Assembly: GCF_947251645.1 (NCBI RefSeq)
Contig: NZ_OX366364.1
Location: 1,116,001-1,180,000 of the forward strand
From: Wolbachia endosymbiont (group A) of Bibio marci
GTDB taxonomy: Bacteria > Pseudomonadota > Alphaproteobacteria > Rickettsiales > Anaplasmataceae
Direction: 5' to 3'
DNA length: 64,000 nt
This document shows positions 8,957 to 17,554 of the stretch, piece by piece. The first letter of the stretch is position 1, and each line of letters starts with the position of its first letter. Position numbers and translations under genes: made by a program. Below the pieces are notes generated by a model. That model was not told the origin of the DNA. It made no database searches and was given only the letters and a program-made list of their open reading frames with translations.

Positions 8957-9355
8957 TTTATAAGTATTGTGGTATTATCTATACTATACCTGAAATGAAT
9001 CCATTAACACAAAGCTTTTCCTTTAACCTCTTATGCTACTTCAATTAAAAATTTAGCCAATGCAAACCTTTTTTGTCATTCTATAGCTAAAGTGACTTAA
9101 TTTTACCAACGATTCGCCACTTATTAGCGAAATCCAGAGATATCGAAAATAAGCACAGTATGGCGTCTGTGTCATCCTGTAAAGGTCATCCTTCTTGGCG
9201 AAAATTACTCTTAAATATTACAACGTTCGTACAATTGTGTATTAAGAGAGAGCTTATTGTTCAAGAAGTTCTAGGCTCTGCGGACAAAAAATAAGGGAGG
9301 GAAGAAAAAAAGTGGTAGTTTAACCTAATAGATATAAAAATGGAGAAACTACCGA
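8957..9355. repeat. gene-free stretch with a decayed palindromic repeat
   Basis: No coding frame is credible here. Around 9083-9150 the words AGCTAAAGTGACTTAATTTT, ACCAACGATT and CACTTATTAGCGAAATC match the left half of the palindromic element seen intact at 21.66 and 29.67 kb. This is a mutated half copy. The rest resembles IS flank and holds no other recognisable feature. Confidence 0.5.
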
Positions 9356-9577
9356 ATGGAATATTATAAAAAAGAAAGGAATTGGAAACAAGTTTTAGAG
9401 TTTATAAAAGGCGTAAAAGGAATGCATAGTAAAGACGAAAAACGTCTAAGAATAGCATTTTTGCATGATATTGGGCTCATAGAACACAAAACTGTCCGGT
9501 TACCACTCAGCACAGAAGACTTGCCTTCTATTGAAATGCTAAGGCAAGTGAATGCTTGGGTGGGAGGAATTGATTAG
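9356..9577 (+). pseudogene. fragment of an IS5-type transposase start
   Basis: A 73-residue frame. The first ~35 residues (ERNWKQVLEFIKGVKGMHSK followed by DEKRLRI) look like the N-terminus of an IS5-family transposase. After LRI the sequence diverges to IAFLHDIGLIEHKTVRLPL and ends, with no DDE core. It therefore looks like a deletion product joined to unrelated DNA. The tail is unrecognised. It ends 18 bp before the IS256-family element inserted at 9595. Confidence 0.4.
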
Positions 9578-9594
9578 TGACTAGGACAAAAACT

Positions 9595-10923
9595 GGGAAT
9601 GTTCAAAAAAGTGTGTCAAACCGCATTTTTAGTTCAATTCAATTTTCAATCTATCTGGAAAGAAAATATCAAGTTGAGACATAGTCAAAGCCCAATTAGG
9701 CAGAGCCATAGTCCATTTTTGCTCTACTTTTTTTATAGCACAATATACCTGTTTATACAAGGCATTTGTGCTGGTAAATGAGCCCTTGGTTTTAGTGAAT
9801 TTTCTGATCTGTCTGTGCAGCCCCTCAATTGGATTTGTGGTCCCTCCTAACTGGGCTAGAATACTTGAAATAACCAGATAAATTTTCCCAATTGTTCTGC
9901 CACAATTTTATAACCAAAGGATACTTTTCTCCCCATTTTTCTTCCAGTTCAAGCAAGTAATTTTCAGCAATTTCTTTACTTGTAGCACGATATATTTTTT
10001 TCAAATCATTCATGAAAACTTTCACATCTTTGCTAGATACATATTTTAGTGAATTTATTATCTGATGCACTATACATAGCTGTACTTCTGCTTTAGGAAA
10101 CGCACTGTTTATAGCTGCAGGAAAGCTTTTTAGCCCATCTACACATGCAATCAGAATATCTTCTACTCCTCTTTCTTTGAGGTCATTTAGCACTCCCAAC
10201 CAAAAGTTAGCTCCTTCACTTTCAGCCAAATAAAAGCCCAAGACTTCTTTTCTGCCATTTTGGTCTATTCCTAATATGTTGTACATACATTTACTCACGC
10301 AATGCCGGTCTTCCTTAACCTTAAAAAACATGCCATCCATGAACACTATTGGATATACAGATTGCAGCGGGCGACTACGCCATTCGTTGATTACCGGTAG
10401 CAGTTTGTCAGTAATACTTGATATCTCTGCCACCGATATTTTGTGATCGTAAATTTCTTCTACATGTGATGCTATATCTCTATAGCTCATACCACTGGCA
10501 AATGTGCTCAAAATCTTTATTTCAAGCTCTGGATGTAGGCTTGTTTGCCTTTTTTTGATATTTGTGGTTCGAAACTTCCCTCCCTATCTCTTGGTGTTAA
10601 TAGCTCAAATGAGCCTGCACTGGTACGTAAAGTCTTTCCATTTCTCCCATTTCTTCGATTATTCTCTTCACTTTCAGCTAATAAGTGATTTTCTATTTCA
10701 CCTTCCAAACTTGCCTCCAGCAGCTTTTTTATAAATGGTGTTAATGCTCCGTCCCTTCCTGTCAGCGGCCTTCCTTCTCGTATAGACGACAGGTTTCTAA
10801 TTCTTTATAATCTACCAATCCGGTAGTTCTGTTTACTACTTTCTGACTCATTGTCAAACCTCCATTTTTTTATATCAATTTATTACTTTTTTTTCAGTTT
10901 GACACACTTTTTTGAACATTCCC
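9595..10923 (-). mobile_element. IS256-family insertion sequence with 8-bp target duplication
   Basis: A 1,329-bp element bounded by perfect 27-bp terminal inverted repeats. The left end starts GGGAATGTTCAAAAAAGTG at 9595, and the right end finishes with its reverse complement at 10923. Both sides are flanked by CAAAAACT (9587-9594 and 10924-10931), an 8-bp target site duplication as expected for IS256-type elements. The intact ends and duplication suggest a fairly recent arrival, although the transposase is already frameshifted. Rejoining the flanks gives the pre-insertion sequence, which is not recognised as a gene. Confidence 0.93.
9629..10851 (-). pseudogene. IS256-family (mutator type) transposase, multiply frameshifted
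   Basis: DDE transposase of the IS256/mutator class, read in several frames. It starts MSQKVVNRTTGLVDYKEL (ATG 10851). The segment ending SLEGEIENHLLAESEENNRR is in another frame, then the 228-residue core (10511-9825) carries YRDIASHVEEIYDHKIS, the first catalytic aspartate in VFMDGMFFKV and the second in IACVDGLKSFPAAI. C-terminal residues TTNPIEGLHRQIRKFTKTKG lie in a third frame ending at 9629. One shift lies in the A7 run near 10550. Another is a deletion after SSPVRR near 9840. Transposition would require a complementing copy elsewhere. Confidence 0.9.
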
Positions 10924-11063
10924 CAAAAACTACGCTTATTAACACCATCAACGTTCTCTGGAGTTTCTATTTTCAAATTACGTATTTCTTCTAGATCGGA
11001 TTTTACCTTTTCTAATAACGTTTTTTTTGTGTTTTTTTCTAAAAGGCTATGATAATCCTTTAA
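10924..11063 (-). other. short remnant between two IS elements
   Basis: On the minus strand this reads KDYHSLLEKNTKK and then TLLEKVKSDLEEIRNLKIE, a helical, charged stretch without a start or an identifiable family. It looks like a piece of a gene cut on one side by the IS256-family insertion and on the other by the IS5-family insertion. Confidence 0.35.
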
Positions 11064-11933
11064 GAGCTTGTCCGGAAACTGGTAAACTCAAGCATATTCC
11101 CTCCTTAACATAACCCTACTCATAGCCAGGTATATGAAATTTTCAGTGGATGTTGTAAATATTCCTTTGATAGCCTTCTATTCCTCAAGCAAAAGTCCTT
11201 TCTACAACCCATCTTCTTGACTGTACTTTAAACCCCTGTTCCCTCATTGGTAGTAGTTCAGGTGGTGTGTCTTTGTGTACCCAAAACCTACATGGAGGCC
11301 TTTTAACAATTTCAATGTCTATTCCGTACTCTTTTTCTATGTACTCCTTTAAATTTCTTCCTTGATACCCCATATCAGACCACATTTTCTTAACGTTAGT
11401 ATATTTTTTCCTCATATTATCCAATGCTACCATCTCTGTCATTTTCACTAGCAACACCCACATAACAGCCTAATATAAAACCCTGAGATTATGTACCTTT
11501 TTCTACCTTTTACTTTTTTACCCCCATCATAACCTTTGACCCCCCTTTTTCTGTCGTTTTTACAGATTACTATGCAAGCACTTGGCTCCTCGTTTCTTCC
11601 CATTTTTGACCTACTATATTTAGTGATATCGTAGTTCATTTTTTCGAAAATTCCTTGCTTTTTCCACCTCCTAAATTGTTCATATACTTTCTTCCATGGC
11701 GTGCGGTAAATAGCGCCATTGACATCCTGTACGTAGTACATAAAAAATTGCCGATAATACTTCTCTTTTGCTATGTTTTAGCGGCCTTCCTCCTTTCTTG
11801 TATGATACTCTAAAGTGTTTCTCTATTAGCCGACCACTCTCTTTCACTAAGATCTGTAGGATACTTTTTTCTCATTTCTAACCCCATTTTTAAAACTCAT
11901 ATACTATACTTTTTTTCATTTGCGGATAAGCTC
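11064..11933 (-). mobile_element. IS5-family insertion sequence with 3-bp TAA duplication
   Basis: An 870-bp element. The ends GAGCTTGTCCGGAAAC (left, from 11064) and the reverse complement of GAGCTTATCCGCAAAT (right, to 11933) are imperfect inverted repeats. Each side is flanked by TAA (11061-11063 and 11934-11936), fitting the 3-bp duplication of the IS1031-type group of IS5. The mismatches between the ends and the broken transposase indicate that it is older than the neighbouring IS256-type copy. Confidence 0.85.
11088..11875 (-). pseudogene. IS5-family transposase, degenerate
   Basis: The product is spread over several frames: MRKKYPTDLSEREW (from 11875), then KKGGRPLKHSKREVLSAIFY, then YVLRTGCQWRYLPH, then the 97-residue frame with RSKMGRNEEPSACI and DGGKKVKGRKRYII. 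The last long frame contains KMWSDMGYQGRNLKEYIEK and EQGFKVQSRRWVVERTFA, the typical DDE end region. At least three frameshifts or stops interrupt it, and the C-terminal FIYLAMSRVMLRREYA lies in yet another frame ending at 11088. It is not functional. Confidence 0.85.
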
Positions 11934-12095
11934 TAACTATTGCATTCCTGAACTTTTTGATTCATCATTTTCATGACAAAATTGTCTTAACTTTCTCTCC
12001 ACTTTTTCTGGGTAAGATCACTAACTCTTTAGTAAGAGACGGTAGACTGTTTACTGAGGAATATAGTCCTAAGACTGCTTCTATATAATAATAGC

Positions 12096-12148
12096 GTAGC
12101 TGTGAATAAGTACACCCACACAAATTTTAAGTACTTATTCACAGCTAC
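12096..12148. repeat. perfect 18-bp inverted repeat (hairpin)
   Basis: GTAGCTGTGAATAAGTAC (12096-12113) is followed after a 17-base loop by its exact reverse complement (12131-12148). There is no T-run directly after the stem, so it is not a clear intrinsic terminator. It stands in the 11934-12297 gap between the IS5 copy and grxD, and nothing else was recognised there. It may be a compact palindromic repeat or the fused ends of a deleted element. Confidence 0.8.
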
Positions 12149-12297
12149 ATCAATTTTTCTATTGACTTTTAACACAACTGCTCCACCTAATGCTTAAGCT
12201 TAAAAACACTAGATGCTTTTTTCAAGATACAAGATCCTTTTTCATAGCTATACTACGTTATACCAATTCCAGCGTCTGGGCACTGGTTTCTTGGTAC

Positions 12298-12621
12298 TTA
12301 TTCCGCAATAATTTTTTTTTCCTTCAATAAACTTTGCAGTTCGCCTTTTTCGTACATCTCGCGAGTGATGTCGCAACCACCGATAAACTCTTCCTTTATA
12401 TATAATTGTGGAATTGTTGGCCAATCAGAAAACTTTTTTATAGATTCACGTATTTCATCATTCTCCAACACGTTAATACACTTAAACTTCACATTCAATT
12501 TTTTTAGGATTGACACGACGAGTCCAGAGAATCCGCATTGAGGAAAATCAGAAGTGCCTTTCATATACAATACCACATCATTTTCTGCTATATTTTTTTT
12601 TATTTGTTCAAAATTGTTCAT
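12298..12621 (-). CDS. grxD: monothiol glutaredoxin (Grx4 type)
   Basis: A 107-residue monothiol glutaredoxin that binds and delivers [2Fe-2S] clusters. It has the signature CGFS (SDFPQCGFSGLVV), the upstream KGTSDFPQ lysine motif that contacts glutathione, the cis-proline segment WPTIPQLYI, and the GGCDI motif. Length is normal. The bolA homologue lies 15 bp upstream on the same strand. BolA-Grx pairing is a well-known functional partnership in iron-sulfur handling, and the arrangement suggests co-transcription. The start ATG at 12621 overlaps nothing. The A/T-rich codon use matches its neighbours. Confidence 0.95.
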   Translation of the reverse strand: MNNFEQIKKNIAENDVVLYMKGTSDFPQCGFSGLVVSILKKLNVKFKCINVLENDEIRESIKKFSDWPTIPQLYIKEEFIGGCDITREMYEKGELQSLLKEKKIIAE

Positions 12622-12636
12622 AAATTCACCTTATTT

Positions 12637-12855
12637 TTAAGTATTAGTTTCTAGCTGCAAGGCATGTATAGACTGACCTTTTAGTGCTTTATATACCATT
12701 TTATGCTGTTCTATTTTTGTCTTTCCGAGAAAGCGCTTGGAGGTTATTTTTAAATAATAATGATCATTATCTCCAGCAAGATCATGAATCTTTATATCAG
12801 CATCGGGGAACGATTGTTTGACGATTCTTTCTAGTTCATGAATTGCAATAACCAT
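12637..12855 (-). CDS. bolA: BolA-family protein
   Basis: A 72-residue BolA protein, complete for the short form found in alphaproteobacteria. The visible pattern is ELERIVKQSFPDADIKIHDL, then the central DNDHYYLKITSKRFLGKTKIEQH with the conserved FxGKxxxxQHxxVY-type motif, then KMVYKALKGQSIHALQLET. BolA proteins form [2Fe-2S]-bridged heterodimers with monothiol glutaredoxins, and the partner gene grxD follows directly on the same strand, 15 bp downstream. The annotated start is an ATG at 12855. Confidence 0.93.
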   Translation of the reverse strand: MVIAIHELERIVKQSFPDADIKIHDLAGDNDHYYLKITSKRFLGKTKIEQHKMVYKALKGQSIHALQLETNT

Positions 12856-12933
12856 TGATTTACTTTAAATTACAATACTTTTATTATAAATCTAAAACGA
12901 TTGAGCACAATTGAATTATTGATTGTATAGTTA

Positions 12934-14259
12934 CTAATATCGTGAAGACAGTAAATTCAGCATGTTAAGAGCACTAGTAAGGCGAGATTTTAATTGATTT
13001 TCATATTTGCTCCAATCTTGTATTGCCTTTCTTGCAACACCTGAGTAAACTGCAGCTTTTGCAACAGCAGGAGATACTATAGAAATTAATCTTGGGTCAA
13101 ATGGAGTAGGCATTATATATTCACGTCCATAGCTCATTTTACGACCGCCATAGGCTGCAGATATCTCACCTGGTACTGGCTCACGGGCAAGCTTTGCTAT
13201 TGCATCTGCAGCTGCAATTTTCATTTCATCATTTATTGTTGTTGCATATACATCAAGCGCCCCTCTAAATATATAAGGAAAACCCATTACGTTGTTGACT
13301 TGGTTGTTGTAATCTGACCTACCAGTTGCGATTATTGCATCTGGCCTCACAGATTTTGCAAACTCAGGCCTTACTTCTGGATCGGGGTTAGCGAGAGCGA
13401 AAATAATCGGGTCTTTGCCCATACTCTTTAACATCTCTTCATTTAACACATCTTTTGCAGATAGTCCGATGAATACATCAGCGCCTTTTATTGTATCAAG
13501 TAGAGAACGTTCGGAAGTATCAATTGCATACTTTTCCTTCCACTCATTCATGTCCTCGTTTCTACCTTTGTATATTACTCCTTGCTTATCGCACAGCACT
13601 ATATTTTTAGCGCCCATGGACTTTAGTATTTCTAAACATGCAATACCGGCTGCTCCAGCACCATTCATAATGATCTTAACGTCCTCTAATTTCTTTTCAA
13701 CAATATCAAGAGCATTTTCTATGCCAGCTGCAACAACCACCGCAGTTCCATGCTGGTCATCATGGAACACTGGAATATCCATCAGTTCATTCAGACGTTT
13801 CTCTATTATAAAACAATCGGGAGATCTTATATCTTCTAAATTTATCCCCCCCCAACTTGGCCCAAGATACCTTACTGCATTGATGAAATCTTCTATATTT
13901 TCTGTATCAACTTCTATATCAACTGCATCAATATCAGCAAAACGCTTAAATAAAACAGCTTTGCCTTCCATGACCGGTTTTGAAGCAAGAGGACCGATAT
14001 TACCAAGTCCAAGCACTGCAGTGCCATTTGAAATGACAGCAACACAGTTGCTTTTTGCCGTATAATCATAAACAACCTCAGGATTTTTAGCTATTTCAAG
14101 ACACGGAGCTGCAACGCCAGGAGAATAAGCAAGTGACAAATCATACTGGGTAGATAAAGGTTTTGTTGGCATAATTGAAATTTTACCAGGGTTACCACCT
14201 CTACTGTGATACTTAAGTGCTTCTTGTTTTGTGGTACTATCTAAATCATCATTCATCAT
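12934..14259 (-). CDS. maeB: NADP-type malic enzyme, short form without PTA domain
   Basis: Oxidative decarboxylation of malate to pyruvate, which feeds acetyl-CoA in an organism that lives on host amino acids. The ATG at 14259 is preferred over 14319 because AAGGATG lies just upstream and it gives MMNDDLDSTTKQEALKYH. Motifs are YDLSLAYSPGVAAPC with the catalytic tyrosine, VLGLGNIGPLASKPVMEGK, the metal-binding IPVFHDDQHGTA, and the Rossmann NGAGAAGIACLEI. The catalytic/NADP region IFALANPDPE and GFPYIFRGALDV follow. The protein ends near residue 440 after AIQDWSKY. MaeB of many proteobacteria carries an extra phosphotransacetylase-like domain of ~330 residues, which is absent here. Confidence 0.94.
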   Translation of the reverse strand: MMNDDLDSTTKQEALKYHSRGGNPGKISIMPTKPLSTQYDLSLAYSPGVAAPCLEIAKNPEVVYDYTAKSNCVAVISNGTAVLGLGNIGPLASKPVMEGKAVLFKRFADIDAVDIEVDTENIEDFINAVRYLGPSWGGINLEDIRSPDCFIIEKRLNELMDIPVFHDDQHGTAVVVAAGIENALDIVEKKLEDVKIIMNGAGAAGIACLEILKSMGAKNIVLCDKQGVIYKGRNEDMNEWKEKYAIDTSERSLLDTIKGADVFIGLSAKDVLNEEMLKSMGKDPIIFALANPDPEVRPEFAKSVRPDAIIATGRSDYNNQVNNVMGFPYIFRGALDVYATTINDEMKIAAADAIAKLAREPVPGEISAAYGGRKMSYGREYIMPTPFDPRLISIVSPAVAKAAVYSGVARKAIQDWSKYENQLKSRLTSALNMLNLLSSRY

Positions 14260-14390
14260 TACATCCTTATATTTTAAGCTTGTATTTTTTAAGTATATGG
14301 AGTTTTTATAAATGTTCAATTGTAAACTATTAGCTTGTGAACTCTGTTGTACTTCTGTATAAGTTTACCTATTACGTAAGATGATATTAC

Positions 14391-14924
14391 ATGCTTAAGA
14401 AAAACGTGCCTAATTTGCTTACAATTTCTCGTGCACTTGCAATACCAGCAATAATATTAAGTTTTTATATAGAAAATAAATATGCAGGCCTGATAACAAT
14501 ATCAATCTTTGTGTTTGCGTGCATTACGGATTTTTTTGATGGTTACCTGGCGCGTGCGTGGAAAGTCCAATCAAAGTTTGGCAAGCTATTTGATCCAATT
14601 GCTGATAAATTAATAGTGGTTTCAACGATAATTATGCTAATTTATAAGCAAAAGATAAATGATTTTACAATAGTACCGTCAATTATCATCATCTGTCGGG
14701 AGATATTAGTCTCGGGTTTACGGGAGTTTCTGATAGCTACAAATGTTAGTCTACCTGTAAGCAAAGCTGGAAAAATTAAAACATTTCTACAGATGGTTGC
14801 TGTAGTAGCGCTAATAATGAACGATTATTATATGATTCAATATACAGGTGCGATTTGTTTATGGGTTGCAGCTATTATAACTGTGTGGTCAGGCTATAAT
14901 TATATCCTAGCCGGCATCAAATAG
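14391..14924 (+). CDS. pgsA: CDP-diacylglycerol-glycerol-3-phosphate phosphatidyltransferase
   Basis: Integral membrane enzyme that makes phosphatidylglycerol phosphate. The CDP-alcohol phosphatidyltransferase signature DG(x)2AR(x)8G(x)3D(x)3D is present as DFFDGYLARAWKVQSKFGKL followed by FDPIADKL. The N-terminus NLLTISRALAIPAII is characteristic of PgsA. Four or more hydrophobic helices are visible and 177 residues is the normal length. It is transcribed divergently from maeB, with about 130 bp between the two start codons, so a shared promoter region is likely. The next gene, encoding a membrane protein of unknown function, starts 120 bp downstream. Confidence 0.94.
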   Translation: MLKKNVPNLLTISRALAIPAIILSFYIENKYAGLITISIFVFACITDFFDGYLARAWKVQSKFGKLFDPIADKLIVVSTIIMLIYKQKINDFTIVPSIIIICREILVSGLREFLIATNVSLPVSKAGKIKTFLQMVAVVALIMNDYYMIQYTGAICLWVAAIITVWSGYNYILAGIK

Positions 14925-15044
14925 ATTGATTAAATCTCCTAGGAAATAGTTAATAGACAAGAGTAGTTAATATCTTAGTGATATTGACTCAGAAAGCAAA
15001 AAGGTGTATAATTGTATTAACTTACAACTAATTAGGTTAATATT

Positions 15045-15986
15045 ATGAAAATACCTAGTGGCAAATTTTCTTCTACCAAAAAGGTTCCAGGAAAGAATAA
15101 GAAAAAAAGAGATTTTGAACCATTAGAAGAGTTTTTTTGGGATTTTTGGCCAACAGTTGATAAAGAAGTCAAAAGAGAAAGGCTAGAACAAGAGCTATTA
15201 ACACTAAAAAAAAGAGAGCTATATAGACAATGTGCATCATTGGTAACAATGGTTCCATTTGCATTATTTATGGCTATTGAACTGGAAAAAATATGTAGCG
15301 ATCAGGTATTACTTGGCGTGATAAGTGGCGCGCTAAGCCACACTATATTACCTTTCATGGTCCTATCTCTTATTTGTACACTATATTTAATTTACAATAA
15401 TAGGAAAATAGCACAAAAAGAACGAGAGTTGAAAAATATTGAAAATGAAGAGGAAGTAAAGGAAAAAGAGCACAATATTTCTGATATAGGTCAGTGTTTG
15501 ATCTATATTGAGGCTATAACAACTGCACTGGTTATTGTAGGTATGATAATGGGTGAAACATCTTCACTTGAAGCAGCAGAGGATGCAATTTTATTTCTTG
15601 CCAATGCAATTGCTCTTCTTGTAACTATTGTTTCTTATATTGATAAGCATGAAAAAAATAAGAAAAAGGAAACAGAAAAATCTAATCTTGATGAAAAATC
15701 TAGCAAGAAAACTAGCAATATGTCTGTAGCCGGATTGGCGCTTGCTGGTTCTTCTATATTTTTAATAAGAAGGATAATGTTAATGGCATTAGCATCGTCC
15801 TTAAATCCTGCTGTTGGGCCTACTTTAGGCTTGATAGGTATTGCACTTTTTATGGTTGTACAGATATTAACTATACGTTCCTACAGCAAGACGCTGAAAG
15901 ATCCAAAAGTGGAAGGACGAGGTGAATCAAGAAATGCAGGTAGTTCTGACCGTAGTTATAAAGAAGAAGGGCCGGCTATTGCCTAA
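15045..15986 (+). CDS. multi-pass membrane protein, unknown function
   Basis: A 313-residue protein with no recognised family. The N-terminal ~65 residues are strongly basic and charged (KKVPGKNKKKRDFEPLEEFF). Hydrophobic pairs follow around residues 68-90, 95-125 (ISGALSHTILPFMVLSLICT), 155-205 (AITTALVIVGMIMGETSS and a further helix) and 225-285 (AGLALAGSSIFLIRRIMLMA). Charged, probably coiled-coil linkers sit between them (RKIAQKERELKNIENEEEV). The tail is hydrophilic and glycine/serine-rich. A start at ATG 15045 is supported by AGG a few bases upstream. Charged tails with paired helices are common in Wolbachia-specific membrane proteins. No function is proposed. Confidence 0.75.
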   Translation: MKIPSGKFSSTKKVPGKNKKKRDFEPLEEFFWDFWPTVDKEVKRERLEQELLTLKKRELYRQCASLVTMVPFALFMAIELEKICSDQVLLGVISGALSHTILPFMVLSLICTLYLIYNNRKIAQKERELKNIENEEEVKEKEHNISDIGQCLIYIEAITTALVIVGMIMGETSSLEAAEDAILFLANAIALLVTIVSYIDKHEKNKKKETEKSNLDEKSSKKTSNMSVAGLALAGSSIFLIRRIMLMALASSLNPAVGPTLGLIGIALFMVVQILTIRSYSKTLKDPKVEGRGESRNAGSSDRSYKEEGPAIA

Positions 15987-16046
15987 GAAATTTATTTATT
16001 TAAGTAATATTTAGGTCTATACTTTATTTTGATCGAAAAAAATCTT

Positions 16047-16754
16047 ATGTATAAGACTTTAATCACGTGCTTTATTTTCCTAATTTGCTCCTTTACACAA
16101 TCGTATGCGAATGATCTTGAAAAAACTGAAACTGAACTATATGAAGAAGCAGTTGAACTTTTTGACCAGAAAAAATATAAACAAGCTATTAGGGCATTTC
16201 ATAAGATAGAGGATTTGTATCCTTTGTCTTATTGGGCAATGAAAGCGAAATTATTATCTGGGGTTTCTCACTATAATATGGGTAACTATAGCAGTGCTGC
16301 AAGTGATATGGATGATTATATATATGTTTATTCAAATGGTGAAGATTTACCATATGTATACTACTTAAGAGTATTATCTTATTACATGCAAATTAATAAA
16401 GTGCAACTTGGACAGCAAACTGCATATAAAACTTTAGAGCTGGCTACAGAGTACATTAATCTCTTTCCAGGCAGCGAATATGTAGACGAGATAAAGGAAA
16501 AAGCAAAGCTAATCACAGAGCATATATCAACAAAAGAGTATTTTATCGGTAAATTTTATCTGAGGCGTGGTGAATATTTGGCAGCAATTAAGCGTTTCCA
16601 GAATATGGCAAGCTATAAGGATTCTAAATATTTTTCTAAGTCTATTAACCATTTAGTAGCAGCCCATTCAGCTATTGGCCTTGACTTAGAAGCTAAGCAG
16701 TATGAAAGTATATTATTAGCAGAAAACCTGCAAGATGCCAAGCCGGAGGCTTGA
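16047..16754 (+). CDS. bamD: outer membrane assembly factor BamD
   Basis: Periplasmic TPR component of the BAM complex that inserts beta-barrel proteins. After a hydrophobic signal segment (YKTLITCFIFLICSFTQSYA), TPR-type helices follow: LYEEAVELFDQKKYKQAIRA and FHKIEDLYPLSYWAMKAKL, then GNYSSAASDMDDYIYVYSNG, then ATEYINLFPGSEYVDEIKEK. This is the classic YfiO/ComL repeat order. The ATG at 16047 is used because the frame upstream offers only a TTG at 16029. A canonical lipobox is not obvious: no cysteine has G, A or S just before it, so lipidation is uncertain. The end KPEA is followed by a 59-bp gap to yebC. Confidence 0.88.
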   Translation: MYKTLITCFIFLICSFTQSYANDLEKTETELYEEAVELFDQKKYKQAIRAFHKIEDLYPLSYWAMKAKLLSGVSHYNMGNYSSAASDMDDYIYVYSNGEDLPYVYYLRVLSYYMQINKVQLGQQTAYKTLELATEYINLFPGSEYVDEIKEKAKLITEHISTKEYFIGKFYLRRGEYLAAIKRFQNMASYKDSKYFSKSINHLVAAHSAIGLDLEAKQYESILLAENLQDAKPEA

Positions 16755-16813
16755 AAATTTGCTTTAGTTTTTTCTATGCTTTGATATATAATTAGGTTTT
16801 TAACTATTTGAAT

Positions 16814-17554
16814 ATGGCTGGTCATTCACAATTTTCAAATATCAAACACCGAAAAGGTGCTCAGGATGCAAAGCGCTCTCAAAAATTTACGAAGCTGATT
16901 AGAGAAATAACAGTTGCTGCAAAGCAAGGGCTACCCGATCACGAACTCAACCCGCGCCTTCGCTCTGCTATATTTGCTGCACGCAAGGAAAATCTACCAA
17001 AAGATAAAATAGAAACAGCAATAAAAAATGCAACTGGTAACGTTGCTGGAGAAAATTATGAGGAAATCCAATATGAAGGTCATGGGCCTTCTGGCACTGC
17101 ACTCATTGTCCATGCCTTGACTAATAACCGCAACCGCACTGCTTCTGAGGTGCGTTATATTTTTTCTCGCAAAGGTGGAAATTTAGGAGAAACAGGAAGC
17201 GTTAGTTATCTTTTTGATCATGTAGGTTTAATTGTCTATAAAGCAGAGGGTGTGAATTTTGACGATTTATTCAGTCATGGAATCGAATTAGAAGTATTGA
17301 ATGTTGAAGAAAATGACAAAGAAGGGTTACACGTTATAACTTGTGAAATAAAAGATTTTGGTAAAGTACGCGATGCCTTTTATGCAAAATTCGGAGAACC
17401 AGAACTTGCTCGTCTTTCATGGCAGCCAAAAGATCTGATTGAAATTAGCGATAAAGAGTTGATTGATAAATTATCTGCATTGGTTGAAGAGCTAGAAGAT
17501 AATGATGATGTACAGTATGTGGAAGGTAATTTTACTTTTGTTGATGCTGTTTAA
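16814..17554 (+). CDS. yebC: YebC/PmpR family protein
   Basis: A 246-residue member of the YebC/TACO1 family, whose members act as translation or transcription factors. Family motifs are MAGHSQFSNIKHRKGAQDAK at the N-terminus, then FTKLIREITVAAKQGLPD, NPRLRSAIFAARKENLPKD, and YEGHGPSGTALIVHALTNNR with RTASEVRYIFSRKGGNLG. The ATG at 16814 is preferred over an ATG two codons earlier because MAGHS is the conserved start. It directly abuts the M23 peptidase gene (stop TAA followed at once by ATG), so the two are in one transcript. Confidence 0.95.
   Translation: MAGHSQFSNIKHRKGAQDAKRSQKFTKLIREITVAAKQGLPDHELNPRLRSAIFAARKENLPKDKIETAIKNATGNVAGENYEEIQYEGHGPSGTALIVHALTNNRNRTASEVRYIFSRKGGNLGETGSVSYLFDHVGLIVYKAEGVNFDDLFSHGIELEVLNVEENDKEGLHVITCEIKDFGKVRDAFYAKFGEPELARLSWQPKDLIEISDKELIDKLSALVEELEDNDDVQYVEGNFTFVDAV

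Noticed and set aside
13415..14065. Long plus-strand open frame (216 codons)
   Set aside because: It is the antisense shadow of the malic enzyme gene, serine/isoleucine-biased and without a start signal.
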